Assembly: GCA_016209145.1 (NCBI GenBank)
Contig: JACQWT010000086.1
Span: 1 to 42,672, forward strand
Direction: 5' to 3'
Source: Deltaproteobacteria bacterium
Lineage (GTDB): Bacteria; Myxococcota_A; Polyangia; Polyangiales; Polyangiaceae
DNA length: 42,672 bases
A program made the position numbers and the translations under genes. Under the pieces are notes generated by a model. It was not told the origin of the DNA. It ran no database searches and saw nothing but the letters and a program-made list of their open reading frames with translations. This document shows, one piece after another, positions 24,783 to 33,535 of this stretch. How positions within the stretch are numbered: position 1 is the stretch's first letter; every line of letters starts with the position of its first letter.

Positions 24783-26723
24783 ATGGCGCGGATAGGCTCG
24801 CCCCAAGAGCTGGCAAAGTACCGGGAGCAGGTGCTGGCGGCCCGGCGCGCAGATGCGCCGCGCATTTCCGTCTGCGCGGGGACGGGGTGTCTCGCCTCCG
24901 GGGCGGCGGAGGTGGTGGGGACGGTGAAGACCGAGCTCGTTCGGGCGGGCCTCGCGGGGAGCGTCGGCTGTAGGGGAACCGGCTGCCACGGCTTCTGCGA
25001 GAGGGGCCCCCTCATCGTGGTCGAGCCCGAGGAGATCTGCTACGTGCAGGTGAAGCCGGATGACGTCCCGGAGATCGTGGCCCGGACCGTACAGGGCAAG
25101 GAGGTAGTGGAACGGCTCCTGTACGTGGATCCGGCGACGGGCGAGCGGGTGCGCTGCGAATCGGACATCCCGTTCTACCGGAATCAAGAGCGGCGGGTGT
25201 TCGGGGCGAATCGGAGGATAGATCCGCGCAGCATCGAGGACTACGTCGGCATCGGCGGATATCGGGCGCTGGCGAAGGCGCTGTGCGAGATGACGCCGGC
25301 GCAAGTGATTGCGGAGGTCAAGGAGTCGAAGCTTCGGGGCCGGGGCGGGGCGGGGTTCCCGACGGGGCTCAAGTGGGAGGCTACGCGACGCGCCGCCGGG
25401 CAGCCCAAGTACGTCGTGGTCAATTGTGACGAAGGGGACCCCGGCGCGTACATGGACCGATCGCTGATGGAAGGGAACCCGTTCGCGGTGCTCGAGGGCC
25501 TCGTGATTGGCGCGTACGCGATCGGGGCGCACGAGGGCTACGTCTATGTGCGCCAGGAGTATCCGCTGGCGGTGGAGAACCTGGCCATTGCCATCGCCCA
25601 GGCCGAGGGCCACGGCCTGCTCGGCGCGAACGTGCTCGGCTCGGGGTTCGACTTCCACGTCAGGGTACACCGCGGGGCGGGGGCATTCGTATGCGGGGAG
25701 GAGACGGCGCTGCTCCTGTCTCTGGAGGGAAACGCGGGGCAGCCACGGCCGCGGCCCCCGTATCCGGCCGTGAGCGGGCTCTGGGGCAAGCCGACCAACA
25801 TCAACAACGTGGAGACGTGGGCCACGGTTCCCTCGATCATCAACGAGGGCGCCGTGGCCTTTGCCTCGATAGGCACCGAGGGGAGCAAGGGGACGAAGAT
25901 CTTCTCGCTCGTGGGGAAGATAGTCAACACGGGACTGGTCGAGGTGCCCATGGGGATCACCCTGCGGGACATCGTCTACAAGATCGGCGGTGGCGTACCT
26001 GGCGGGAAGAAGCTCAAGGCCGTGCAGACCGGCGGACCGTCCGGCGGATGCATCCCGGAGGCAGGGCTTGACGCACGGGTGGACTTCGACGAGCTCACGC
26101 GGGCCGGCTCGATGATGGGGTCGGGCGGCATGATCGTCATGGACGAGGATACCTGCATGGTCGATGTCGCCCGGTACTTCGTCCGCTTCCTCACCGACGA
26201 GTCATGCGGGAAGTGTGCGCCGTGCCGCGAGGGCTTGCGGCAGATGCACCGGCTTCTGACGCAGATCACCGAGGGCAGGGGGAAGGAGGGCGATCTCGAG
26301 GTCTTGCAGGAGCTGGCCGATCTCGCCCAGGATGCGTCGCTGTGCGGGCTCGGGAAGACGGCGGCGAACCCGTTCCTGAGCACCTTCCGGTACTTCCGGG
26401 AGGAATACGAGGCGCACATCAAGGAGAAGAGGTGCCCGGCCCTGTCGTGCAAGGCGCTCACCGCCTACTGGATCGACCCCGCGAAGTGCCAAGCCTGCCT
26501 GATCTGCCTGCGCGCTTGCCTGGAGGGGGCGATCGACGGCGGGAAGAAGAGGATCCACGTGATCGACCAGGATAGGTGCACGAATTGCGGAACGTGCTTC
26601 GAGGTGTGCCCTTCCCGTTTCGGGGCGGTGATGAAGATCTCGGGCGTGCCCGTGCCGGCGCCTATCGCCGAGCAGGAAAGAGCCATCGCGAGGGGTCGCA
26701 GGCAAGCGAGGACGCTACCGTGA
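24783..26723 (+). CDS. bamH: NuoF-like flavoprotein/iron-sulfur subunit BamH
   Basis: 646 residues from ATG 24783, with GGAG 6-7 bases upstream. An N-terminal thioredoxin-like [2Fe-2S] part (CAGTGCLASG about 24; GTGCHGFCERGP about 64) precedes the NuoF core. The core has the NAD-binding RGRGGAGFPTGLKW (about 184), the FMN-site region GAGAFVCGEETAL (about 300) and a [4Fe-4S] site ESCGKCAPCREG (about 475). Two ferredoxin motifs follow (CQACLICLRAC and CTNCGTCFEVCP). This is the layout of NADH-oxidising subunits in bifurcating complexes. It probably forms the NAD(H) entry or exit of the Bam complex. bamI starts in a GTGA overlap with its stop. Confidence 0.92.
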   Translation: MARIGSPQELAKYREQVLAARRADAPRISVCAGTGCLASGAAEVVGTVKTELVRAGLAGSVGCRGTGCHGFCERGPLIVVEPEEICYVQVKPDDVPEIVARTVQGKEVVERLLYVDPATGERVRCESDIPFYRNQERRVFGANRRIDPRSIEDYVGIGGYRALAKALCEMTPAQVIAEVKESKLRGRGGAGFPTGLKWEATRRAAGQPKYVVVNCDEGDPGAYMDRSLMEGNPFAVLEGLVIGAYAIGAHEGYVYVRQEYPLAVENLAIAIAQAEGHGLLGANVLGSGFDFHVRVHRGAGAFVCGEETALLLSLEGNAGQPRPRPPYPAVSGLWGKPTNINNVETWATVPSIINEGAVAFASIGTEGSKGTKIFSLVGKIVNTGLVEVPMGITLRDIVYKIGGGVPGGKKLKAVQTGGPSGGCIPEAGLDARVDFDELTRAGSMMGSGGMIVMDEDTCMVDVARYFVRFLTDESCGKCAPCREGLRQMHRLLTQITEGRGKEGDLEVLQELADLAQDASLCGLGKTAANPFLSTFRYFREEYEAHIKEKRCPALSCKALTAYWIDPAKCQACLICLRACLEGAIDGGKKRIHVIDQDRCTNCGTCFEVCPSRFGAVMKISGVPVPAPIAEQERAIARGRRQARTLP

Positions 26724-27313
26724 GCGAATTCGTCGTCGAGCTCGATGGCAGGCGGGTCACGGTACGGGAGGGAACGACCGTCCTGGGGGCGGCGCGCCAG
26801 GCGGGCGTGTTCATACCAACACTATGTCGCCGCGAGGAGTTGGCGCCCTATGGGGGGTGCCGGCTCTGCCTCGTGGAGTCCGAGGGCCGCGGCGGGAGGA
26901 AGCTCGTCGCCTCGTGCGTGCATCCGGTAGAGGAGGATCTGGTAGTCAGAACCAGATCGGGGAAGATCGATAGGCTGCGGAAATTGCTGCTGGAGCTCTT
27001 CCTGGCTCACGCGCCGGAGGCGGCGGTATTGCGGGAGCTCGGTCGGGAGTATGGGGCAGACGCGACACGTTTCGTGGGCGAGGGGTCGTTCTGCGTGCAT
27101 TGCGGCTTGTGTGTGAGGTACTGTGCGCAGGTGGAGAAGAAGGACGCGGTTGGGTTCGTCGAGAGAGGAACGAAGAAGGAGATCGCTTTCGTTCCCGAGA
27201 TTGCGTCTCGTGAGTGCGCCGCCTGCAAGCGGTGCTTCCCGCTGTGCCCGACGTCGTATCTTCAGGCCGCGTACGTGTTGATCCAGGGACTGGCGTTTCC
27301 GGCGGGTTGCTGA
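26720..27313 (+). CDS. bamI: NuoG-like iron-sulfur subunit BamI
   Basis: 197 residues from the GTG overlapping the bamH stop. The N-terminal [2Fe-2S] ferredoxin domain has CRREELAPYGGCRLC (about 34-48) and a later CVHP. It is followed by the NuoG-type [4Fe-4S] helper region CVHCGLCVRYC (about 125) and CAACKRCFPLCP (about 165). This is the NuoG N-terminal module alone, as expected for BamI. It is the last gene of the operon. The convergent GGT pseudogene starts 4 bp after its stop, and I see no terminator hairpin in that gap. No bamA or other benzoate-pathway genes follow. Confidence 0.9.
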   Translation: MSEFVVELDGRRVTVREGTTVLGAARQAGVFIPTLCRREELAPYGGCRLCLVESEGRGGRKLVASCVHPVEEDLVVRTRSGKIDRLRKLLLELFLAHAPEAAVLRELGREYGADATRFVGEGSFCVHCGLCVRYCAQVEKKDAVGFVERGTKKEIAFVPEIASRECAACKRCFPLCPTSYLQAAYVLIQGLAFPAGC

Positions 27314-27317
27314 AGGA

Positions 27318-29070
27318 CTACCGCGCGGGCGGCGCGGCGCCAGGGCCCAGCGCCAGGCCGCCCTGGCGGGTGTCGGCGTGGCCCCAGGGCGTGCCGGTGG
27401 CAAGGTCGACGAGAATACAGTTGGCGCCGCCGAGCGAGCCGGAGCGGGCGATCTTGTGACCCATGCGCCGCAACTCGGCGAGCACCGGGGGCGGGGGGCT
27501 GCGGTCCTTCTCCAGGCGCAGCTCGTCGGGCCGCCACTGGTGGTGGACGCGGCCTTGCTCGACGGCATGGTCGATGGTCATGTGGTGATCGACGAGGTTG
27601 CGCAGGACCTGGGCTACGGTGCCGGGGATGGTGTCGCCACCGGGCGAGCCGAGCACGGCGGCGAGCCGGCCTTGCTGCACGACGATGGCGGGCGTCATCG
27701 AGCTGGCCATACGCTTGCCCGGCGCAATGGCATTGATGCCGGCGGGGGAGAAGCCGCCCAGCGCGTTGCTGGGGATGACGCCGGTCTCGGGGATCATGAC
27801 GTGGGCCCCGAAGGCCGCCGAGAGGGTCGTGGTGCAGGCGACGGCGCCGCCCTGCGCGTCGACGACGGAGAAGTGGGTCGTGTCATGCGACTCGGCCGGC
27901 AGCTCCGTCGGCTTGGCAATCGGCGTGACGGCGGACGACGGCGTGACCTTGGTCGCGTCTATGCGCGGCTGGCGCGCCGCGTGGTAGGCCGGGTCGAGCA
28001 GCCGGGCGAGCAGCGGACCGAGGAGCGCGCCATCGGCGAAGCCCGGATCGGCGGCCACGGCCCGGCGATCCGCGTAGGCGCGGCGCGCAGCCTCGGCGAA
28101 CAGGTGCACGCCGTGCGCCGTGAAGGGCGGCGGCAGGCCGGCGCCGGCGAGCTCCAGATCGAGCATGATGCTCGCCAGGGCGACGCCGCCCATGGATGGC
28201 GGAGGCATGGTGTAGACGTCCAGGCCACGGTAGCGGAAGTGAAGCGGCTCGCGGACGAGCGCACGGTAGGCCGCCAGGTCCTCCGCCCGGACGTAGCCGC
28301 CCCGCTGGCGCATGGCCTGGTCGATGAGGCCGGCGACCTCGCCGGCGTAGAAGCCCGCGCTGCCGCGCTGCGCCACGGCCTCCAGGGTGCGGGCGAGGCT
28401 GCGCTGCACGAGCCGGCCACCGGGGCCGAGCGGCTTGCCGCCGCGGCCCAGCACGGCGCGCAGGGTCGGATCGCGGGACCGGCGCCGAGCCGTAGCCGTG
28501 CCCGCCTTTCTTCAGCATCACCTCGTTGGTCTTGGCGCTGGCTTTTTTGGGAGCGGCCTCGCGGTAGTCGATCGCATGCACCGCGCCGCTTGGCAGCCGC
28601 ACCAGCATGAACCCGCCGCCGCCCAGGCCGCCGGCGTTGGGGTGGGTGACCGAGAGCGCGTAGCCCACGGCCACCGCGGCATCGACGGCGTTCCCGCCGC
28701 GCTCGAGCACCTGCACGCCGACCCGCGTCGCGTTCGCCTCGACGGACGCGACCATGCCGAAGCGGCCCTCGGCCGCAAGCTTCCCGCCCGGCGCCAGCGC
28801 CACGGCCGGCGCTGCGGTGGCGGCGGCCGCCGGGCCGGCCGGGGCCGATCCGCCGGCGGAAGCTGGCGCCGGGGCATGCGCCCGGGACGCCGCCGGCGGC
28901 GGTGCCGGTGCGCTGCCTCGCGCGGCGGGCACGACGCTCGGCGCCGGCGCCGCGCTGGCGGATGGCGCCGCCGGCGCCCGCGCACCTGGGGGCGGTCGAA
29001 TCGGGCCGTCACAGGCGGCCAGACCGAGCAGCGTCGCGAGCAGAGCCAGGTGGCTGCGGGGCAGGGCCAT
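27318..29070 (-). pseudogene. ggt: Gamma-glutamyltranspeptidase, internal deletion and frameshift
   Basis: The 5' part (from ATG 29070) has a lipoprotein signal peptide (LLGLAAC), an Ala/Pro-rich spacer and the GGT start ([22 protein letters not shown], then [12 protein letters not shown] and [10 protein letters not shown]). After [10 protein letters not shown] the frame breaks at about 28480. The 3' part, in another frame, resumes at [16 protein letters not shown] and runs normally through the nucleophile region [11 protein letters not shown] to GGANCILVDL and the end. The roughly 100 residues that normally connect the two parts (GVPG...LPW-type region) are absent. It is therefore a deletion plus frameshift, not just a sequencing indel, and no active glutathione hydrolase is expected. 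It converges on bamI. Confidence 0.8.
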
Positions 29071-29213
29071 GGGGCGGGGCGGAAGGGGGCCGCTAGCCTC
29101 TGTAGCACCGACCGGCACCGCGGGCACGGCGCCGCTCGCGCGGTCCGACTGGGGGCCCACCGCCACCGTCCCTTTGGCAGCGGCCCGGAGCTGCGCTATC
29201 ATCAAGTACTCCC

Positions 29214-29723
29214 GTGGATCGCCTCACCCGCTGCCTCACCGGCCTTGCCCTCACCGCTCTACCCGGCTGCGCCTGGCTCATCGGCATCGACAAGTACCAG
29301 GACGGGGACGCCGGGGCCGACGGAGGTGGCAGCAGCAGCAGCTCGACCAGCAGCAGCGGCTCGACCAGCAGCAGCGGCGGCGGGGGCACGGTCGGCACCG
29401 ACGGTAGCACGGGGTGCGGTAGCGGTGACGGGGACGGGGGAGGAACGAGCAGTTGCTCGGTGGGGCCCGAAGTGACTTGTGGGAACTGCCTCGCGAGCTG
29501 CTGCGACGAGCAGGTGAAGTGCTGCAAGGCCGATCCGTCGAAGGGCTGCCAGAAGTGCCTCGACTGCGTCGAGACGGCTGCGGGCAAGTGCGCACAGGAC
29601 TGCCCCCTGACGAACGACCAAGTCGCGGCGCTGGGCAATTGCGGCTTCAAGAACTGCGGCGAGAATTGCGCCGCCTGGAAGGCAGAAGCCGGGATCAGCG
29701 ACGGGACCGGAGGCGGCCCCTAG
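29214..29723 (+). CDS. Small Cys-rich lipoprotein with Ser/Gly linker
   Basis: 169 residues from GTG 29214. A short signal peptide ends in the lipobox ALPGC (Cys19). Residues 35-85 are a low-complexity Ser/Gly/Thr linker encoded by an imperfect AGCAGCAGC-type repeat. The C-terminal half is Cys-rich ([35 protein letters not shown]) with about 14 Cys, suggesting several disulfides outside the cytoplasm. Similar lipoproteins are frequent in myxobacteria. Function unknown. It is divergent from the GGT pseudogene and stands alone. Confidence 0.7.
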   Translation: MDRLTRCLTGLALTALPGCAWLIGIDKYQDGDAGADGGGSSSSSTSSSGSTSSSGGGGTVGTDGSTGCGSGDGDGGGTSSCSVGPEVTCGNCLASCCDEQVKCCKADPSKGCQKCLDCVETAAGKCAQDCPLTNDQVAALGNCGFKNCGENCAAWKAEAGISDGTGGGP

Positions 29724-29783
29724 CACGTCATCTCGGACGTCCCGGGGAAAATTGGCTCGCGCCACCTCTTTCGCGCAAGGCAG

Positions 29784-29832
29784 AACTAGCAACCAGGAAC
29801 AGGAGCGAGAACGTAGAACACGGAACGCAACG
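29784..29832. repeat. Heptamer array, AACnnnn units
   Basis: Seven or so 7-bp units beginning AAC or GAAC: AACTAGC, AACCAGG, AACAGGA, then after a slip GAACGTA, GAACACG, GAACGCA. Only the AAC core is kept; the rest of each unit varies. It faces a GTTnnnn array at 29938-29958 in inverted orientation across a short gene fragment. Confidence 0.65.
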
Positions 29833-29839
29833 CCAGCGC

Positions 29840-29915
29840 AAGGGCGACGACATCGCCGACCGACTCCTCGATCTCGCAGCAGCGCTGGCCAAGGTGCTTC
29901 CCGCGCTCGGCAATT
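29840..29915 (+). pseudogene. Fragment resembling a four-helix-bundle (23S rRNA IVS-type) protein
   Basis: About 25 codons read KGDDIADRLLDLAAALAKVL, which resembles the first helix of four-helix-bundle proteins related to those encoded in 23S rRNA intervening sequences (typically KGDDL-ERL-DFAVR). Nothing recognisable follows. The fragment sits between two inverted heptamer arrays. The call rests on one helix. Confidence 0.35.
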
Positions 29916-29925
29916 CGCATTGTGC

Positions 29926-29958
29926 GTTGGCGTTCTTGTTGCTAGTTCCTAGTTGTCC
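29926..29958. repeat. Heptamer array, GTTnnnn units
   Basis: GTTGCTA, GTTCCTA, GTTGTCC at 29938-29958, preceded by two shorter GTT units. It is the inverted counterpart of the AACnnnn array at 29784-29832 and ends 25 bp before the aroF stop codon. Confidence 0.6.
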
Positions 29959-29982
29959 GGCAGTGGTGCCAGCCCGCCCGCC

Positions 29983-30996
29983 TCACAGCGTCCTGCCCAC
30001 CGCCGCCACGACGGGCGCGAGCCCGCGCACCAGCGCCTCGAACTCGGCCGGCGTGAGCGCCTGCTCGCCGTCGGACAGGGCCTGGTCGGGATCGGGGTGT
30101 ACCTCCACCATGATCCCGTCTGCCCCGCACGCGGCCGCGGCGCGCGCCATCGGCGCGACGAGCTCGCGGCGCCCGGTGCCGTGCGACGGATCGACGAGCA
30201 CCGGCAGGTGGCTGCGACTCTTGAGCCAGGGTACGGCGCAAAGGTCGAGCGTGTTGCGCGTGGCCGTCTCGAAGGTGCGTATGCCGCTCTCGCACAGCAC
30301 GATTTCCTCGTTGCCTGCGAGCGCCAGGCGCTCGGCGGCGAGCAGCAGATCCTCGACGCTGGCCGCCATACCGCGTTTGAGCACCACGGGCCGGCCGCAC
30401 CGACCCAGGGCAGCGAGGAGGCGCGCGTTGTACATGTTGCGCGCCCCCACCTGCAGCGCGTCGGCCCGGGCGGCTACCGCCCCGACGTCGGCAACCTCGA
30501 CCACCTCGGTCAGCGTCGGAAGCCCGATCTCGTCGCCCACCTGGCGCAGGATCGCCAGCCCGTCCCGCCCCAGGCCCGGAAAGCTGTAGGGGCTGGTGCG
30601 CGACTTGAACGCGCCGCCGCGCAGCACGTGGGCGCCCGCGCGGCGCACGGCCTGGGCGCTGTGGCGCATCTGCTCCAGGCTCTCGACGGCGCACGGCCCG
30701 GCGACGAGCAGAAAGCGCTCGCCGCCCACGCCGGCCGTGCCGATGCGCACGACGCTGCCCTCGGGCCGGCGCGCGCGGCTCACGAGCGGGCACGCAAGGG
30801 CGTCCGTGGCCACGCTGCGGATGCACGGATCGCCGCGCAGGCCGAGGCGCGCCGCAACCAACTCGTCGTCGTTCGTGCCGACCACCACGCGCTGCGTTCC
30901 AGGCTCGTGGGCCGGTGAGAGGCCGACGCGACGGAAGCGCCGGAGCAGCTCCTCGATCTGCTCGGCCGACGCGGTGGGATCGAGGGTGATGATCAC
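29983..30996 (-). CDS. aroF: 3-deoxy-7-phosphoheptulonate (DAHP) synthase
   Basis: 337 residues from GTG 30996 (GAGGG upstream). It makes DAHP from phosphoenolpyruvate and erythrose 4-phosphate, the first step of the shikimate pathway. The N-terminal 65 residues are an ACT/ferredoxin-like domain typical of type I-beta enzymes. The barrel has VAGPCAVES (about 93), RGGAFKSRTSPYSF (about 118), QVGARNMYN (about 176), LKRGM (about 200), a CESGIRTFET region, DPSHGTGRR (about 267) and EVHPDPDQALSDG near the end. It is the last gene of the minus-strand aro cluster. The upstream aroC frame runs into it because its own stop is lost. Confidence 0.93.
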   Translation of the reverse strand: MIITLDPTASAEQIEELLRRFRRVGLSPAHEPGTQRVVVGTNDDELVAARLGLRGDPCIRSVATDALACPLVSRARRPEGSVVRIGTAGVGGERFLLVAGPCAVESLEQMRHSAQAVRRAGAHVLRGGAFKSRTSPYSFPGLGRDGLAILRQVGDEIGLPTLTEVVEVADVGAVAARADALQVGARNMYNARLLAALGRCGRPVVLKRGMAASVEDLLLAAERLALAGNEEIVLCESGIRTFETATRNTLDLCAVPWLKSRSHLPVLVDPSHGTGRRELVAPMARAAAACGADGIMVEVHPDPDQALSDGEQALTPAEFEALVRGLAPVVAAVGRTL

Positions 30997-31060
30997 GGCC
31001 GCCCTCGCGGGCTTGCGGATCTGCCAGTCCCGGCGGCGATGTCCAGGGGGCCCAGCGCCG

Positions 31061-31227
31061 GTACGCGTTCACGCCTTCTCCCAGTCGGCTCGTCAGGCGG
31101 CCGCGAGCGCGAGCGCGCCCGGAGGCCCGGGCCGCAGCGTACTCCTGTACGTGAGGACCCGGGCCGAGGACGTAAGTCCGTCCCTTCGGGACGGGGTTGG
31201 GGTCCCGACGCGCCCTTCGGGCGCGGC
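31061..31227. repeat. Second, rearranged copy of the bamF-bamG MITE-like repeat
   Basis: One end (GTACGCGTTCACGCCTT, 31061-31077) matches the 17-bp TIR at 14 of 17 positions, followed by the shared CTCCCAG-CGGCTCGTCAGGCGGCCG stretch. The central GTAC-based hairpin (AGCGTAC-TCCT-GTACGTGAGGA within GGCCCGG/CCGGGCC) is also shared. The hairpin module CCGTCCC-TTC-GGGACGG plus CGCGCCC-TTC-GGGCGCG is present but inverted and moved relative to the first copy. The second TIR is missing. It cuts into the 3' end of aroC. Confidence 0.75.
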
Positions 31228-32413
31228 CGCCGCGCCGCTTGGCGCCCGCCCCGCCGGTCGCGAGCGCGGCCTGCACCGCGGCGCGCCGATGCACTGCCCG
31301 CAACAGCTCGGCGTCGCAGAAGTCGAGCTCTGCCCGAAGCTCGGCCTCGCTCGACGCCGCGGCGCAGATGGCCTGCTGCCGGAGGAAGGCGTCGCAGAGC
31401 ACGAGGGCCAGCATCGCCTCGGCCACGGGCACGAGCCGAGGGCAAATGCACGGATCGTGGCGACCGCGGAGCTCGATGCGGCGCGGCCGGCCGGCCGTGT
31501 CTACGGTTCTCTGCGCGCGGGCAATCGAGGGGGTGGGCTTGACCGCCAGCCGCACTACTACCGGCTGGCCGGTCGTGATTCCGCCGAGCACCCCGCCCAT
31601 GCGGTTGGTCAGGGGCCCGGACGGCCCCAGCGGGTCGTTGCTCTGGCTGCCTCGCAACCGGCTCAGGGCGAAGCCGTCACCCAGCTCGACGCCCTTGACG
31701 GCGCCGATCGACATCATCGCCGCGGCGATCTGCGCGTCGAGCTTCTGGAACACGGGATCGCCCCAGCCCGGCGGCACGCCGCGGGCGACGACCTCGACCA
31801 CGCCCCCCAACGAGTCGCCGCGGCGCCGGGCGCTCTCGATGGCCCGGAGCATGCGACGCGCGGCCATCGGGTCGGCACAGTGCACGGGGTTGCGCTCGAT
31901 CGCGGCGGGATCGAAGCGCTGGCCGTCGATGTTCCCGACGCGCAGCACCTGTCCCACGATGCGCACGCCCTGCTCGCCGAGGATCTGGCGCGCCAGCGCG
32001 CCGGCGGCCACGCGGGCCACGGTTTCACGCCCGGAGCTGCGGCCGCCGCCGCGCCAGTCGCGAATGCCGAACTTGCGCCACCAGGTGAAGTCGGCGTGGC
32101 CAGGGCGGAAGATCTCGCGCTCTGGCGCGTAGTCCTCGGGCCGGGCGTCGCGATTGCGAACGAGCAGAGCGATCGGCGCCCCTGTGGTCCTGCCCTCGAA
32201 GACGCCCGCAAGCACCTCGACGCGGTCCGCCTCCCGGCGCGGGCTCGATGCCGCGCTCACACCGGGACGGCGCCGATCGAGATCGTGCTGGATCGCGGCC
32301 ACATCCACCGGGACACCGGGCCTTAGGCCGTCGATCACGACGCCGAGCGCCGGCCCGTGGCTCTCGCCGAAGCTCGTGATGCGGAAGTTGTCGCCGAAGC
32401 TGTTGGATGACAC
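31228..32413 (-). CDS. aroC: Chorismate synthase with truncated chorismate-mutase-like tail
   Basis: From ATG 32413. It makes chorismate from EPSP using reduced FMN. Family signatures are intact: FGESHGPALGVVIDG (about 14-28), RRPG near 48, GRSSGRETVARVAAG (about 127-141), the GSQSND region (about 256), NRMGGVLGGITTG and GRHDPCICPRLVPVAEAM (about 325). After the normal end the same frame continues with ELRAELDFCDAELLRAVHRRA, which looks like the first helix of an AroQ chorismate mutase. The frame then enters the repeat at about 31227 and meets no stop until 29942, inside aroF. I end the feature at the repeat. Chorismate synthase is probably active; the mutase helix cannot be. Confidence 0.88.
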
Positions 32414-32423
32414 TGCAGCAGCT

Positions 32424-32500
32424 ATTAGCCGTTAGCTGTTGGCTCGGAAACCCCTCGTCTCGCCCTCCGGGGCCAACTGCCAACCGCTGGCTGCCAACGG
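32424..32500. repeat. Paired inverted heptamer arrays between tetR and aroC
   Basis: Left array (32424-32444): ATTAGCC, GTTAGCT, GTTGGCT. Right array (32473-32500): CCAACTG, CCAACCG, CTGGCTG, CCAACGG. The two are roughly inverted around a 28-bp spacer, so the region could fold into a long imperfect hairpin upstream of aroC. It fills the whole tetR-aroC gap. Confidence 0.6.
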
Positions 32501-32505
32501 CCGTG

Positions 32506-33297
32506 TCAGCCCGTTCCCCGCTGCCGTCGCGGCAGCACGCGATCGAACCTCTCTGGCCCGCGCGCGGCGGCCTGGGAGCGCGAGCCAGGCGCGCCGGCGG
32601 GCGCCGTACCCAGGCCACAGAGCAGCCATTGCAGCCCGTCGCGGCCGAGTTGCTCGATCTCGGCGACGGCTGCTCCCGGTGGTCCTTCGAGCTGGCCGTT
32701 GATCGCCAGCGTGGCGAGCCCGTGGAGCTGCGCCCAGAGCACCGTGGCGATCCTCACGATCTCGACCCGGCCGAGCCGCTCGCCGCGCGGCGTGAGCGCC
32801 AGGGCCGTGGCCAGCTCCTGCGGCGCCACGCTGGTGGCCTCCGGCAGGATCCGACCGCTGCCCAGCTCGTCGCTCATGCCGAACATGATCCGGTACAGAT
32901 CCGGGTGGCTCGTGGCGAAGTGCAGGTACGCCTGGGCCACGGCGCCGGGCCCGCCGCGTAGCCCTGAGCCTTCGTCGTCGCTGATCTCCGGCGGCGGGCG
33001 CGACGAGCGGCCGCCGTGGCGCATCTGGAGCGCGAGCTCGCGGAAGCCCTGCCTCGCCACCGCCTCGAGTATGGCTGACTTGTCGCGGAAGTGGCGGTAC
33101 GGCGCGGCGTGGCTTACGCCGACGCGCGCCGCGACCTCGCGCAGCGTGAGCGCTTCAAGCCCGCGCTCGTCGAGCAACGCTGCCGCGGCCGAGACCAGCG
33201 TCGCCGGAAGGTTGCCGTGGTGGTAGTGCGGGCGGGCGTGCCGCCACTCCAACTGCTCGCCCCGCGCCGAATCGTCGTCTGAGCTATGGCCGTTCAA
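32506..33297 (-). CDS. TetR/AcrR-family transcriptional regulator
   Basis: 263 residues from a TTG at 33297, with GGGGGA just upstream; GTG or ATG starts further in would cut the HTH. The N-terminal HTH is clear: LVSAAAALLDERGLEALTLR, then AARVGVSHAAPYRHFRDKSAILEAV (about 35-85). The ligand-binding part has the HPDLYRIMFG and LWAQLHGLATLA motifs of the TetR WHG-type C-terminal domain. The last 35 residues are a disordered Arg/Ala-rich tail, perhaps new coding added by the adjacent repeat arrays. It is embedded in the aro cluster between aroA and aroC but with 200-bp-scale gaps. Regulation of aro genes is not implied by family. Confidence 0.85.
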   Translation of the reverse strand: MNGHSSDDDSARGEQLEWRHARPHYHHGNLPATLVSAAAALLDERGLEALTLREVAARVGVSHAAPYRHFRDKSAILEAVARQGFRELALQMRHGGRSSRPPPEISDDEGSGLRGGPGAVAQAYLHFATSHPDLYRIMFGMSDELGSGRILPEATSVAPQELATALALTPRGERLGRVEIVRIATVLWAQLHGLATLAINGQLEGPPGAAVAEIEQLGRDGLQWLLCGLGTAPAGAPGSRSQAAARGPERFDRVLPRRQRGTG

Positions 33298-33535
33298 GTA
33301 TCCCCCAAGCTAGCTGCCTGCAAACAAGCCCCTGCCCTACCGTCCGCGGCGCCGGCCGGCACGCAAGCGAGCCGGACCCTCGCCCCGGCGTACCGTGTCG
33401 CCATGACCAGGCAACCACTGAAGCAACTTCCGTTCCGGCTCGGAGGCACTTGTCGGGCCGCGGAACTTCCAACACATCGCGCGCTCGCGGCCGCGGCCCG
33501 CTGCGCAAAAGTGTGCTGGCATATGAAAAGTTTTG

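Noticed and set aside
26726-26731. Avoidance of GAATTC as proof of EcoRI specificity
   Set aside because: At least one GAATTC occurs here, and only a few are expected in 42 kb at this GC content, so the count says nothing.
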